NCBI RefSeq assembly: GCF_008086045.1
Contig: NZ_VSEY01000016.1
Location: 184,432 to 248,431 of the forward strand
Direction: 5' to 3'
Length of the DNA stretch: 64,000 bases
From: Nonomuraea sp. PA05
GTDB lineage: Bacteria; Actinomycetota; Actinomycetes; Streptosporangiales; Streptosporangiaceae
Shown here piece after piece: positions 8,938-16,439 of this stretch (its first letter is position 1; each line of letters begins with the position of its first letter). The position numbers were made by a program, and so were the translations under genes. Under the pieces are notes generated by a model. It saw only the letters and a program-made list of their open reading frames with translations. It had not been told where the DNA came from and did no database searches.

Positions 8938-10152
8938 ATGAGTGCACCGGATGTCACCGCCCTTCTCGCCGAGTTGGAGCGATCTCACCCGGATCTGGCC
9001 GAGGAGGCCAGGACCGCCGTCGAATGGTTGACGGGTGGGGAGCCGCTGGAGACGGTGACCCAGCTCGACGTCTGCGAGTTCCTCTGGTACACGTTGCCGC
9101 TCAAGGTCGCGCCGCCCAACGCCGGTACGCCGAAGGGCAGCGGCGACATGGAGCGCCTGGCTCGTTCCCTGGGGCGGTTGCTCCAGCTCGGCGGCATGGA
9201 CAGGTACGCCGCCATGTGTGTGTCCCCGACGACCGTACAGATCCTGCGCACCTACGCCCGCGAGGGCGACGACGCCGGCACGACCGCCTACCAGCAGGCG
9301 CTGGAGGCCACGGGAGTGCTCCCGCCCGACGTGCCGGAACTGCAGTGGAGCATGATCATGGGGCCGGAGGAGCTGGGCGCGCACATCGCCTGCTCCGCCG
9401 CCCTGGAGCTGGCGATCGTGGCCGGCGAGACCGTCGACCGCACCGCCCTGACCCGGCGCTGGCTCACCGAGCCGCGCGCCGACCTGGGCGGCGACAGCTG
9501 GCTCAACCGCGTGCACGGCGAGCGGCTCAACCGCTGGGTGCTGGGGCGCGGCCCGGCCAGGCGGGAGCTGGCGCAGCCGTTCGAGGTGCGGTTGCACGCC
9601 CCCGTGGCCCCGCAGCCGCTGCCGGCGCTGCACCGGCTGCTGTCCGTGGCCGCCTCGGGGGAGACGCTGCCGCTGCGGCTGGCGCCCTCGCCCGAGGCCG
9701 CCAGGCTGCGTGACCTCGCCGAGCGGGAGCTGGGCGCGATCCGCCGCGACGGGGCCAAGCTGGCCATCACCGACTACGGGCTGCGGCTGCTGAAGTCGAA
9801 GTCGGCCATGTGGTCGGCGGTCACCCGGCTGCTGCTGGCCAGGGGCGAGCACGAGTTCGAGGTGTCGGCCAGGGAGGCGGCGCTGATGCTGCTGGCCGAC
9901 GGCGCCCTGATGTCGCCCGCCAAGCTGCGCGAGCGGGTGGCCGAGGTGGTGGGCGGCGAGGGCTGGCATCCGACGACGAGCCTGGAGGACGTCACGGGGC
10001 CGGTGATCGATCTGGTGTCGCAGCTCACGGCGCTGGGGCTGGCGTTCAGCGACGAGCTGGCCGTGCGCATGGACCGGCCGGGGCAGTTCGCGGCCCTGGC
10101 GGCGCTGCGGGCCCACGCCCTGCGGCCGAGGAAGTACGTCAGCTCGGCCTGA
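8938..10152 (+). CDS. Uncharacterised actinobacterial protein
   Basis: I do not recognise this 404-residue soluble protein. It starts at the ATG at 8938 (MSAPDVTALLAELE) a few bases after a GAGG; an upstream extension to 8869 is possible but has no ribosome site. Composition is Leu/Ala-rich with many predicted helices, no signal peptide and no membrane segment. The C-terminal third (about 280-400) has charged amphipathic helices such as RDLAERELGAIR. It is convergent with a MerR gene, with a hairpin over the junction. No function is assigned. Confidence 0.7.
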   Translation: MSAPDVTALLAELERSHPDLAEEARTAVEWLTGGEPLETVTQLDVCEFLWYTLPLKVAPPNAGTPKGSGDMERLARSLGRLLQLGGMDRYAAMCVSPTTVQILRTYAREGDDAGTTAYQQALEATGVLPPDVPELQWSMIMGPEELGAHIACSAALELAIVAGETVDRTALTRRWLTEPRADLGGDSWLNRVHGERLNRWVLGRGPARRELAQPFEVRLHAPVAPQPLPALHRLLSVAASGETLPLRLAPSPEAARLRDLAERELGAIRRDGAKLAITDYGLRLLKSKSAMWSAVTRLLLARGEHEFEVSAREAALMLLADGALMSPAKLRERVAEVVGGEGWHPTTSLEDVTGPVIDLVSQLTALGLAFSDELAVRMDRPGQFAALAALRAHALRPRKYVSSA

Positions 10153-10159
10153 CCTCTGA

Positions 10160-10194
10160 GTACGGCGGGTTCAGCCCCTGGGGACCCGCCGTAC
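10160..10194. terminator. Bidirectional terminator hairpin
   Basis: Perfect 11-bp stem: GTACGGCGGGT (10160-10170) pairs with ACCCGCCGTAC (10184-10194) around a 13-base loop. It lies between two convergent genes and also encodes the last residues of the MerR protein. Confidence 0.65.
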
Positions 10195-10569
10195 GGCCTG
10201 CTTGAACTCGGGGCACTCCACCAGCGGGTCGTGCGTGCAGATCACCGCGTGGCGCAGGCTGTCGCGCAGCCGGGTGAGCTGGTCGACCCGCTCGGAGACC
10301 TCGCGCTCCTTGGCCGCCATGTGCTTGCGCAGCCGCTCGTCGGACGGCCCGGCCCGCAGGAACTCGCCGATCTCGGAGAGCGAGAACCCGGCGTCGCGGG
10401 CGCAGGAGATCAGCGCCAGCCGCTCCAGGGTCTCCGGCCGGTACGCGCGGCGCAGCCCGTTGCGCCCCTCGGCCTGGATGAGCCCCTTGCGCTCGTAGAA
10501 CCGCAGCGCGGAGGCGGCCAGCCCGCTCTGCCTGGCCACCTCGCCGATGTCGATCAACGTGTCGTCCAC
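10171..10569 (-). CDS. MerR-family transcriptional regulator
   Basis: 132 aa. The N-terminal winged helix has IGEVARQSGLAASALRFYERKGLI (about 7-30), with the usual R-x-Y second helix, followed by a long dimerisation helix. The C-terminal tail carries Cys residues in the pattern CTHDPLVECPEF seen in small MerR proteins near metabolic targets. It starts with GTG and is divergent from the metallo-hydrolase gene at 10617; the 47-base gap contains a MerR-style promoter, so that gene is the likely target. The effector is unknown. Confidence 0.88.
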   Translation of the reverse strand: MDDTLIDIGEVARQSGLAASALRFYERKGLIQAEGRNGLRRAYRPETLERLALISCARDAGFSLSEIGEFLRAGPSDERLRKHMAAKEREVSERVDQLTRLRDSLRHAVICTHDPLVECPEFKQAVRRVPRG

Positions 10570-10579
10570 GCCTGGCTCC

Positions 10580-10610
10580 TTGACTTGAACCGCACTTCAA
10601 GTCGCAGTCT
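10580..10610 (+). promoter_or_regulatory. MerR-type promoter/operator for the MBL-fold hydrolase gene
   Basis: A perfect inverted repeat, ACTTGAA (10583-10589) and TTCAAGT (10596-10602), sits between a consensus-like -35 TTGACT (10580-10585) and a weak -10 CAGTCT (10605-10610). The spacer is 19 bp, the over-long spacing that MerR activators untwist. The downstream ATG at 10617 is only six bases past the -10, so the transcript is probably leaderless. Confidence 0.65.
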
Positions 10611-10616
10611 AGCCGC

Positions 10617-11411
10617 ATGCGAATTCACCATCTGAACCTCGGCTCGATGCGCGAGATCGACTCCCCCGACGGCCGGGCGCCCGCGCGCGCCGTCTGCCAC
10701 GCGCTGCTCGTCGAGACCCCGTCCGCCGGGCTGGTCCTGGTCGAGGCGGGCCTCGGCCTGGACGACGTGGCCGACCCCGCCGTGCACCTCGCGCAGGAGT
10801 GGACGGAGCTGGTCGAGCCGGTGCTGTCCCCCGGCGAGACGGCCGTGCGCCAGGTGGCGGCGCTCGGGCACGACCCCGCCGACGTGCGCCACATCGTCCT
10901 GACCCACCTGGACGTGGACCACAGCGGCGGCCTGCCCGACTTCCCGCACGCCCAGGTGCACGTCATGGAGGCCGAGCTGAAGGCGGCGCTGGCGCAGGGC
11001 CCGAGCCGCCGCTACCGGCCCACCCACTGGGCGCACACGCCGCACTGGGTGACGTATCCGGGCACGGGCACCCGATGGCTGGGCGTGGACGGCGTGCGCC
11101 CGCTGACCGGCCTGCCGGAGGAGGACTTCCTGTACGTGCCGCTCGACGGGCACACGGACGGGCACGCCGGGGTGGCGGTCAGGGACGGCGACCGGTGGCT
11201 GCTGCACGCCGGCGACGCGTACTTCTACCACGGCGAGCTGGCCCGCGAGCCGCGCCCGCATCCGCTGATGGACCTCGTGCAGCTCGACGCCCAGGTGGAC
11301 GCGGCGCGGCGGCTGTCGAGCCAGGAGCGCCTGCGCTCGCTCGCGCACGACCACGGGGTGGCGGTCTTGTCCGCACACGACCCCTGGGAGCTGGCCGAAT
11401 ACTCACAGTAG
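10617..11411 (+). CDS. MBL-fold metallo-hydrolase (AHL-lactonase-like)
   Basis: 264 aa soluble hydrolase of the metallo-beta-lactamase superfamily. The dinuclear zinc motif is THLDVDHSGG (96-105), an HxDxDH form typical of N-acyl-homoserine-lactonase-like proteins. A second metal His lies in LDGHTDGHAG and the bridging Asp in HAGDAYFYHGE. The substrate cannot be read from sequence; lactonase, glyoxalase-II-like or other ester hydrolysis are all possible. It is divergent from the MerR gene and probably under its control through a leaderless promoter. Confidence 0.85.
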   Translation: MRIHHLNLGSMREIDSPDGRAPARAVCHALLVETPSAGLVLVEAGLGLDDVADPAVHLAQEWTELVEPVLSPGETAVRQVAALGHDPADVRHIVLTHLDVDHSGGLPDFPHAQVHVMEAELKAALAQGPSRRYRPTHWAHTPHWVTYPGTGTRWLGVDGVRPLTGLPEEDFLYVPLDGHTDGHAGVAVRDGDRWLLHAGDAYFYHGELAREPRPHPLMDLVQLDAQVDAARRLSSQERLRSLAHDHGVAVLSAHDPWELAEYSQ

Positions 11412-11452
11412 TTACGATTGTCGGGAAATGCTCTACGTCGGAGGGGGCCGTC

Positions 11453-12388
11453 ATGGAGTTGTTCCCGGCCATGCCGCTCGCGGAGTGGACAGAGGCCAAG
11501 GAGACCTTTCACCGGTTCGCGCAGATCGTGGGGAAGATCCGGCTCGCGTCGAGCAATCGGCGCAACCACTGGTGGCAGGTGCCGTTCCACCCGACCGGGC
11601 GCGGGCTCACCACCCGGCCGATGGGCGGGCTGGGCGAGCAGCCGCTGTTCTGCGTCGACTTCGACCTCGTCCGCCACCGGCTGGTGGTGGACGTCTTCGA
11701 CGGCCGCAGCGCCGAGTTCAGCCTGATCGGCAGGTCGGTGGCCTCGTTCCACGACCGGCTCTTCGAGACCCTGGCCGGGCTGGGGATCCGGCCGGAGATC
11801 TGGGCCGTGCCGTTCGACATGAGCGACGACACGCCGTTCGCCGAGGACACCCTGCACGCCCGGTACGACCCGGTGCTCATCAACCGGTACTGGCGGATCC
11901 TGTCGCAGGTGGTGCAACTGCTGGACCGGTTCGCCGCCGACTTCGCCGGCAAGACGAGCCCCGTGCACCACTTCTGGCACACCTTCGACATCGCGGTCAC
12001 CCGGTTCACCGGGCGGGTGGTGAAGGTGGCGCCGGAGACCGACCCGGTCACCCGCGAGGCCTACAGCTGGGAGGTCATCAGCTCGGGGTTCTGGTTCGGC
12101 GACAAGGAGCGGCCGTGGCCGGCCTTCTACTCCTACACCGCGCCCGAGCCGGAAGGGCTGGAACGGGAGCCGCTGCGGCCGGCCAGGGCCGAGTGGATGG
12201 CCGCCAGGGGCAGCCATCTGGCCGTGCTGCGCTACGACGACGTGCGGGGCATGGAGGACCCGGTGGGGGCCGTGCTGGAGTTCCTGGACAGCGCCTACCA
12301 GGCGGGGGCGCGGCTGACCGGGCTCGACTCCGAGGCGCTGGCCTCTCCCGGCGGAGTCACGGACCCGTACCTGCGTACACACACGTGA
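11453..12388 (+). CDS. DUF5996 family protein
   Basis: 311 aa. The start is the ATG at 11453, behind GGAGGGG; the reading frame runs open far upstream but the family homology begins here. Hallmarks are QIVGKIRLA near residues 21-29, NHWWQVPFH, RGLTTRPM and FCVDFDLVRH, which I recognise as the DUF5996 pattern. A HHFWHTFDIAVTRF segment follows. No biochemical role is known for the family. It is soluble, with no signal sequence. A very strong hairpin follows the stop codon. Confidence 0.85.
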   Translation: MELFPAMPLAEWTEAKETFHRFAQIVGKIRLASSNRRNHWWQVPFHPTGRGLTTRPMGGLGEQPLFCVDFDLVRHRLVVDVFDGRSAEFSLIGRSVASFHDRLFETLAGLGIRPEIWAVPFDMSDDTPFAEDTLHARYDPVLINRYWRILSQVVQLLDRFAADFAGKTSPVHHFWHTFDIAVTRFTGRVVKVAPETDPVTREAYSWEVISSGFWFGDKERPWPAFYSYTAPEPEGLEREPLRPARAEWMAARGSHLAVLRYDDVRGMEDPVGAVLEFLDSAYQAGARLTGLDSEALASPGGVTDPYLRTHT

Positions 12389-12416
12389 GCGCCCGCCCTC
12401 CGAGGAGAGCGGGCGC
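12389..12416 (+). terminator. Strong terminator hairpin after the DUF5996 gene
   Basis: Nested stem: GCGCCCGC (12389-12396) with GCGGGCGC (12409-12416), and inside it CTCC with GGAG closing a two-base loop. It begins at the first base after the TGA. The remaining bases to 12584 hold no recognisable gene. Confidence 0.75.
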
Positions 12417-12584
12417 CCTACGAGTGCGTACCGGTGTGCGTGTCGCCTCTCGGCGAAAGGCACAACACGGCTCCAGCCGAACGGTAGTCCGTGAAGGCAA
12501 TAGGTGAGGCCCGGGGACACTGGGCACACCGGCCACGATGTATGTAACCACACCCCGGCGGGATCCATTCCCACGCCACGACGA

Positions 12585-13034
12585 TTATTTTCTCGCGTCC
12601 GAGCTGATGTGCTCAGCCAGTAGTTCGACCGAGGAGCCGTCGATGAGCCGGTCCAGCATACCGATGGCGACCTCGCACTCCACGGCCGGATGCTCCTCCT
12701 GGCAGCGCAGCCCGTGCCGCAGCACCTCCTGCGCCAGCCTGGCCCTGGCGATCTCGGCCTCCAGCTCGCCGATCCGCTCCCGCACCGCCGCCCGCCACCG
12801 CTCGCCCGGCTCGTCCATCATCGCCCTGGCGGTGTCCAGGGGCACGCCGAGCCGCTGCATCGTGCGCAGGAAGACCAGCCGGCGCAGCTCCTGCCTGCCG
12901 TAGACCCGCCGCCCCTGGCGCCGGCGCACGGGGGCGACCAGGGCGCGCTCCTCGTAGTAACGCAGCGCGGAGGCGTTCACGCCGAGCAGGCGGGCGGCCT
13001 CGCCGATCGGGATCGTCTCGTCCATGTCCTCCAT
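12585..13034 (-). CDS. MerR-family transcriptional regulator
   Basis: 149 aa. The N-terminal helix-turn-helix is IGEAARLLGVNASALRYYEERALV (about 9-32) with wing residues RRVYGRQEL; a dimerisation helix and a C-terminal tail with Cys in RCQEEHPAVECEV follow. Translation may begin at the ATG at 13034 or at the third codon downstream. It is divergent from the TmrB-like gene; the gap has a CATGT/ACATG inverted repeat (13042-13060) that may be its operator. Confidence 0.86.
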   Translation of the reverse strand: MEDMDETIPIGEAARLLGVNASALRYYEERALVAPVRRRQGRRVYGRQELRRLVFLRTMQRLGVPLDTARAMMDEPGERWRAAVRERIGELEAEIARARLAQEVLRHGLRCQEEHPAVECEVAIGMLDRLIDGSSVELLAEHISSDARK

Positions 13035-13096
13035 TCGACGCCATGTCCGCGCCGAACATGAGAAGTCTCACCACCTTCCGCCCTAAGCTGAGCCGC

Positions 13097-13696
13097 ATGC
13101 TCGTGTGGATCAACGGCACGTTCGGGGTGGGCAAGACGCAGACCGCGTACGAGCTGCACCGCAGGCTGCCGGGGAGCGTGGTGTGCGACCCCGAGTACGT
13201 CGGGATGGGCCTGCACAAGATGACCCCGCCCGCGCTGCGCACCGACTTCCAGCTCCACCCGGCCTGGCGACAGGGCGTGTTCGAGGTGCTCGACCTGGTG
13301 CTGAGCAAGCACGAGGGCGTGGTCATCGCGCCGATGACGCTGACCGAGCCCGCATACCACGACGAGATCCTGGGGCGGCTCGGGGAGTCCGGCCACGACG
13401 TGCGCCACTTCGCGCTCCTGGCCGGCCGGGAGACGGTGCTGGCGCGGCTGCGGGAGCGCTCGCTGAGCCGGAGCCTCAAGCGCGAGGCGTTCGCGGTCGC
13501 CAAGCTCGACGGGTGCCTGGAGCGGCTGCGCACGCCGAAGTTCGCCGAGCACGTCGAGACCGACCGGCTGACGGTGCCGCAGGTCGCCGAGCGGATCGCC
13601 GGCGCCGCCGGGCTGAGCCTCACCCCCGACGGCGACGGCCCGCTACGCCACCGGCTGCGGCGGATCGGGGTCACCCTCCGGCACATCAGGTTCTAG
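13097..13696 (+). CDS. TmrB-like P-loop NTPase (tunicamycin-resistance family)
   Basis: 199 aa. The start MLVWINGTFGVGKT carries the Walker A loop (GTFGVGKT, 7-14) and matches the beginning of Bacillus TmrB, the ATP-binding tunicamycin-resistance protein. Further family-like stretches are PMTLTEPAYHDEILGRL in the middle and a closing HIRF. In the Bacillus system TmrB is thought to bind the drug; whether this copy confers resistance is inference. The last 54 bases overlap the convergent sigma factor gene. The MerR gene upstream is divergent. Confidence 0.82.
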   Translation: MLVWINGTFGVGKTQTAYELHRRLPGSVVCDPEYVGMGLHKMTPPALRTDFQLHPAWRQGVFEVLDLVLSKHEGVVIAPMTLTEPAYHDEILGRLGESGHDVRHFALLAGRETVLARLRERSLSRSLKREAFAVAKLDGCLERLRTPKFAEHVETDRLTVPQVAERIAGAAGLSLTPDGDGPLRHRLRRIGVTLRHIRF

Positions 13697-14917
13697 CCCG
13701 GCTGCCTTGGCGTTCAGGTAGCGCTGCTGGGGCAGGCTCATGGCGCGTCGCGCGGCCTCCTGGTACGCCGCGAGAGCCCCCGCGTGCTCCCCTGACATCT
13801 CCAGCAGGTGCGCCCGCACCGCGTACAGCCGGTGGTCGCCGGACAGCCGCTCGTCCCCGGCGAGCTCTTCGAGCAGGTCGAGCCCCGCACGAGGGCCGCG
13901 CGCCATGGCCACGGCGACGGCGTGGTTGAGCGCGATCATCGGGTTGGCCGAGCCGCGCAGCAGCAGCTCGTACAGCGCCGCGATCTGCGGCCAGTCGGTC
14001 TCCGCCGCCGTCGGCGCCTCGTCGTGCAGGGCGGCGATGGCCGCCTGGAGCTGGTAGGGCCCGGGCGTGCCACGGGAGAGCGCGGCCGTGACGAGCTCGA
14101 CGCCCTCGGCGATGAACGCGGCGTTCCACAGCGTGCGGTCCTGCTCGGCCATGGGGATCAGCGCGCCGTCCCGGCCGGTGCGGGCGGGGCGGCGCGCGTC
14201 GGTGAGGAGCATGAGGGCCAGCAGCCCCGCCGCCTCGGCGTCGCCGGGCAGCAGCCGGTGCAGCATGCGCGCCAGCCTGATCGCCTCGGCCGCCGGCTCG
14301 GCGCGGTGCAGGTCGGGCCCGGACGTGCTGGCGTACCCCTCGTTGAAGATCAGGTAGAGGGTGTGCAGCACCGCCCTGGTCCGCTCCGCCCGCTCGGCGG
14401 CCCCCGGCAGCCGGAACGGCACGCCACTGTCCTTGACCCGCTGCTTGGCCCGCGTGATGCGGCGGGTCATGGTGGCCTCGGAGACCATGAACGCGCGCGC
14501 GATCTCCGCCGTGGTCAGGCCGCCGACCGCGCGCAGCGTGAGCGCGAGCTGCGACGGCGGCGACAACGACGGATGGCAGCACATGAACAGCAGCACCAGC
14601 GTGTCGTCCGACGCCTCCGGCGGCCGGTCGGCGGGCGGGGACAGCCAGTCGTCCGGCAGCGCGCGGGCGGCGACGGTGTCCTCGCGGCGGCGGCGCGCCT
14701 GCTCGGCGCGGAGCAGGTCCGTCAGGCGGCGGGCGGCCACCGTGACGAGCCAGGCCCGCGGATCGTCCGGCACGCCGTCGCGCGGCCACTGCGTCGCGGC
14801 CGCGAGCAGCGCCTCCTGCACCGCGTCCTCGGCGAGGTCGAAGTGCCCGTAACGGCGCACGACCGCGCCGAGGACCTGCGGCGCCAGCTCGCGCAGCAGA
14901 TCCTCGGACGCACCCAT
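13643..14917 (-). CDS. ECF sigma factor, ECF42-like, with DUF6596 and TPR-like C-terminal extension
   Basis: 424 aa, about twice the size of a plain ECF factor. Sigma region 2 is near the start (FDLAEDAVQEALLAA), followed by region 4 with LTTAEIARAFMVSEATMTRRI. The DUF6596 segment (FNEGYASTSGPDLHRAE) and helical TPR-like repeats follow. This layout next to a YCII/DGPF protein defines the ECF42 group, which works without a classical anti-sigma factor and probably uses its C-terminal extension as the switch. The ATG is five bases after the YCII stop codon, so the genes are coupled. The 3' end overlaps the TmrB-like gene. Confidence 0.9.
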   Translation of the reverse strand: MGASEDLLRELAPQVLGAVVRRYGHFDLAEDAVQEALLAAATQWPRDGVPDDPRAWLVTVAARRLTDLLRAEQARRRREDTVAARALPDDWLSPPADRPPEASDDTLVLLFMCCHPSLSPPSQLALTLRAVGGLTTAEIARAFMVSEATMTRRITRAKQRVKDSGVPFRLPGAAERAERTRAVLHTLYLIFNEGYASTSGPDLHRAEPAAEAIRLARMLHRLLPGDAEAAGLLALMLLTDARRPARTGRDGALIPMAEQDRTLWNAAFIAEGVELVTAALSRGTPGPYQLQAAIAALHDEAPTAAETDWPQIAALYELLLRGSANPMIALNHAVAVAMARGPRAGLDLLEELAGDERLSGDHRLYAVRAHLLEMSGEHAGALAAYQEAARRAMSLPQQRYLNAKAAGLEPDVPEGDPDPPQPVA

Positions 14918-14922
14918 GCCGA

Positions 14923-15339
14923 TCAGAACCCCATGTCGTCGGCCGACTCCATGACGGGCCTGATGTCGGCGTAGGCGTTGGCGTAGCGGCCCGCCGGGGC
15001 CGGGCACTGCCCCAGGCGGCCGGCGATCTCCAGGGCCCTGTCGAAGCTCTCGCACTCGACGATCCAGTAGCCGGCCAGCACCTCCTGCGTCTCGGCGTAC
15101 GGGCCGTCCGTCACGTACGGGACGCCGTCCCGCGTGCCGACCCTGCGGGTGTGCACGGGCGCCGCCAGGCCGCGCGTCTCGACCAGCTCGCCCGACTCCT
15201 CCAGCTCCTTGTTGACGACCGTCATGAACGTCGTCATGGCCACCAGGTCGTCCTCCGGCCAGGGCCCGCGACCGGCGTCCTTGCCGGACATCTCGTCGTA
15301 GTCCTGCTGGGACGCGTACGAAAGGATCATGTACTTCAC
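14923..15339 (-). CDS. YCII-domain (DGPF) protein, partner of ECF42-type sigma factor
   Basis: 138 aa single-domain protein of the ferredoxin-like YCII fold. It starts with GTG at 15339 (VKYMILSYAS) behind GAGAGAGG. Characteristic stretches are the YVTDGPYAETQEVLAGYWIVE core and a final ADIRPVM. YCII proteins are the constant companions of ECF42 sigma factors and often their regulon members. Catalytic function is unproven in the family. It is divergent from the alpha/beta hydrolase at 15422. Confidence 0.9.
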   Translation of the reverse strand: MKYMILSYASQQDYDEMSGKDAGRGPWPEDDLVAMTTFMTVVNKELEESGELVETRGLAAPVHTRRVGTRDGVPYVTDGPYAETQEVLAGYWIVECESFDRALEIAGRLGQCPAPAGRYANAYADIRPVMESADDMGF

Positions 15340-15421
15340 GGTTGTCGACCTCTCTCTCGTCGGGCTCTCAGCAGGGACGTCGGAGCCGAGGCGGCGCACC
15401 GGACATGGCACCATCGAAGAC

Positions 15422-16198
15422 GTGCCCTACGCAACGACCCCTTCGGGTGTGAAGCTGTCCTACCAGGTCCGAGGCCATGGAACGCCTCTCGTGCTGTTGC
15501 AGGGGCAGGCCAACGACCACCGCTGGTGGGGCTCCGTACGCGACGACTTCGGGGCGTACCGGACCATCACCCTCGACTACCGGGGCACCGGCGACAGCGA
15601 CAAGCCCGACGAGCCGTACAGCACGCGCGGGTTCGCGCGGGACGTGCTGGCCGTGCTCGACGAGATCGGGGTGGAGCGGGCGCACGTGTACGGCACGTCG
15701 ATGGGCGGGCGGGTCGCCCAGTGGCTCGCGGCCGATCATCCCGGCCGCGTCGGGGCGCTGGTGCTCGGCTGCAGCTCGCCGGGCGGCGCCCACGGGGTGG
15801 AGCGGAGCAACGAGGTGCGCAGGTCGCTGGCCCAGGCCGACCGGGCCGCCGCCGAGCGGGCGCTGCTGGAGCTCATGTACACGCCCGCCTGGCTGGCCGC
15901 TCATCCCGGCCCGTTCCACACGATCGGCGACCCGCACATGCCCGCCCACGCGCGCCGCCGCCACCTGGCCGCCAGCGCCGGGCACGACGCCTGGGAGGCG
16001 CTGCCCGCCATCGCCGCGCCCACGCTGGTCGTGCACGGCACCGACGACATCTTCAACCCGGCGGCCAACGCGCCGTTGCTGGCCGGGCGCATTCCGGGGG
16101 CCGAGCTGCGGATGATCGACGGGGCCCGGCACGCCTACTTCGAGGAGTTCAGGCAGGTGGCGAGCCCGCTGGTGCTGGAGTTCCTGAGCCGTCACTGA
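15422..16198 (+). CDS. Alpha/beta hydrolase
   Basis: 258 aa. The GTG at 15422 gives VPYATTPSGVKLSY; the frame is open further upstream but that stretch lies inside the divergent YCII gene. The nucleophile elbow is YGTSMGG with Ser93; LLQGQ replaces the usual HG oxyanion strand; the acid is in VHGTDDIFN and the base His in GARHAYF. It resembles haloperoxidase/esterase-type enzymes such as 3-oxoadipate-enol-lactonase relatives. Substrate unknown. Confidence 0.87.
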   Translation: MPYATTPSGVKLSYQVRGHGTPLVLLQGQANDHRWWGSVRDDFGAYRTITLDYRGTGDSDKPDEPYSTRGFARDVLAVLDEIGVERAHVYGTSMGGRVAQWLAADHPGRVGALVLGCSSPGGAHGVERSNEVRRSLAQADRAAAERALLELMYTPAWLAAHPGPFHTIGDPHMPAHARRRHLAASAGHDAWEALPAIAAPTLVVHGTDDIFNPAANAPLLAGRIPGAELRMIDGARHAYFEEFRQVASPLVLEFLSRH

Positions 16199-16232
16199 TC
16201 TTCCAGCTCCACGGAGCGGCACGCCCCCGTGC

Positions 16233-16439
16233 TAGATTGACGTGTATGTCCAGCCCTGAGGCATCCAGACGCTAGCCACCGGTCGTCCGGTGGCCTCTTC
16301 GCGCTGCCCACTCTTCCCGGGCGCTCTCGCCATCCGGATCACCGGCTCACGGGCCCATCCAGCCTGACTTCTTCGGGCTGATTCATCACGAGCAGGACTG
16401 GTTCTTCCGTCCTGCTCGCATTCCTGTGAGAGCTGTCTG
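16233..16439 (+). promoter_or_regulatory. Attenuator leader of the Cmx-type efflux gene
   Basis: A TAGATT -10 element (16233-16238) is eight bases before a nine-codon ORF. Three stem-loops follow: GCCACCGG/CCGGTGGC with a TCGT loop (16275-16294, starting inside the stop codon), AGCCTGA/TCGGGCT (16361-16379), and a perfect 10-bp stem CGAGCAGGAC/GTCCTGCTCG (16389-16418) ending 21 bases before the efflux ATG. The layout matches drug-induced attenuation, where a ribosome stalled on the leader changes downstream folding. Folding alternatives were judged by eye only. Confidence 0.65.
16246..16275 (+). CDS. Candidate nine-residue leader peptide
   Basis: Tiny ORF encoding MSSPEASRR, ending at a TAG that forms the foot of the first hairpin. 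Its ATG follows a -10-like TAGATT by seven bases, so it may be translated from a leaderless transcript. No coding statistics can support an ORF this short; the case rests on its position ahead of three hairpins and an antibiotic-efflux gene, as in the leaders of other inducible chloramphenicol determinants. Confidence 0.5.
   Translation: MSSPEASRR

Noticed and set aside
8842..10116. Minus-strand frame opposite the uncharacterised 8938 gene
   Set aside because: Codon bias (G/C at third positions) clearly favours the plus frame; the minus product is low-complexity.
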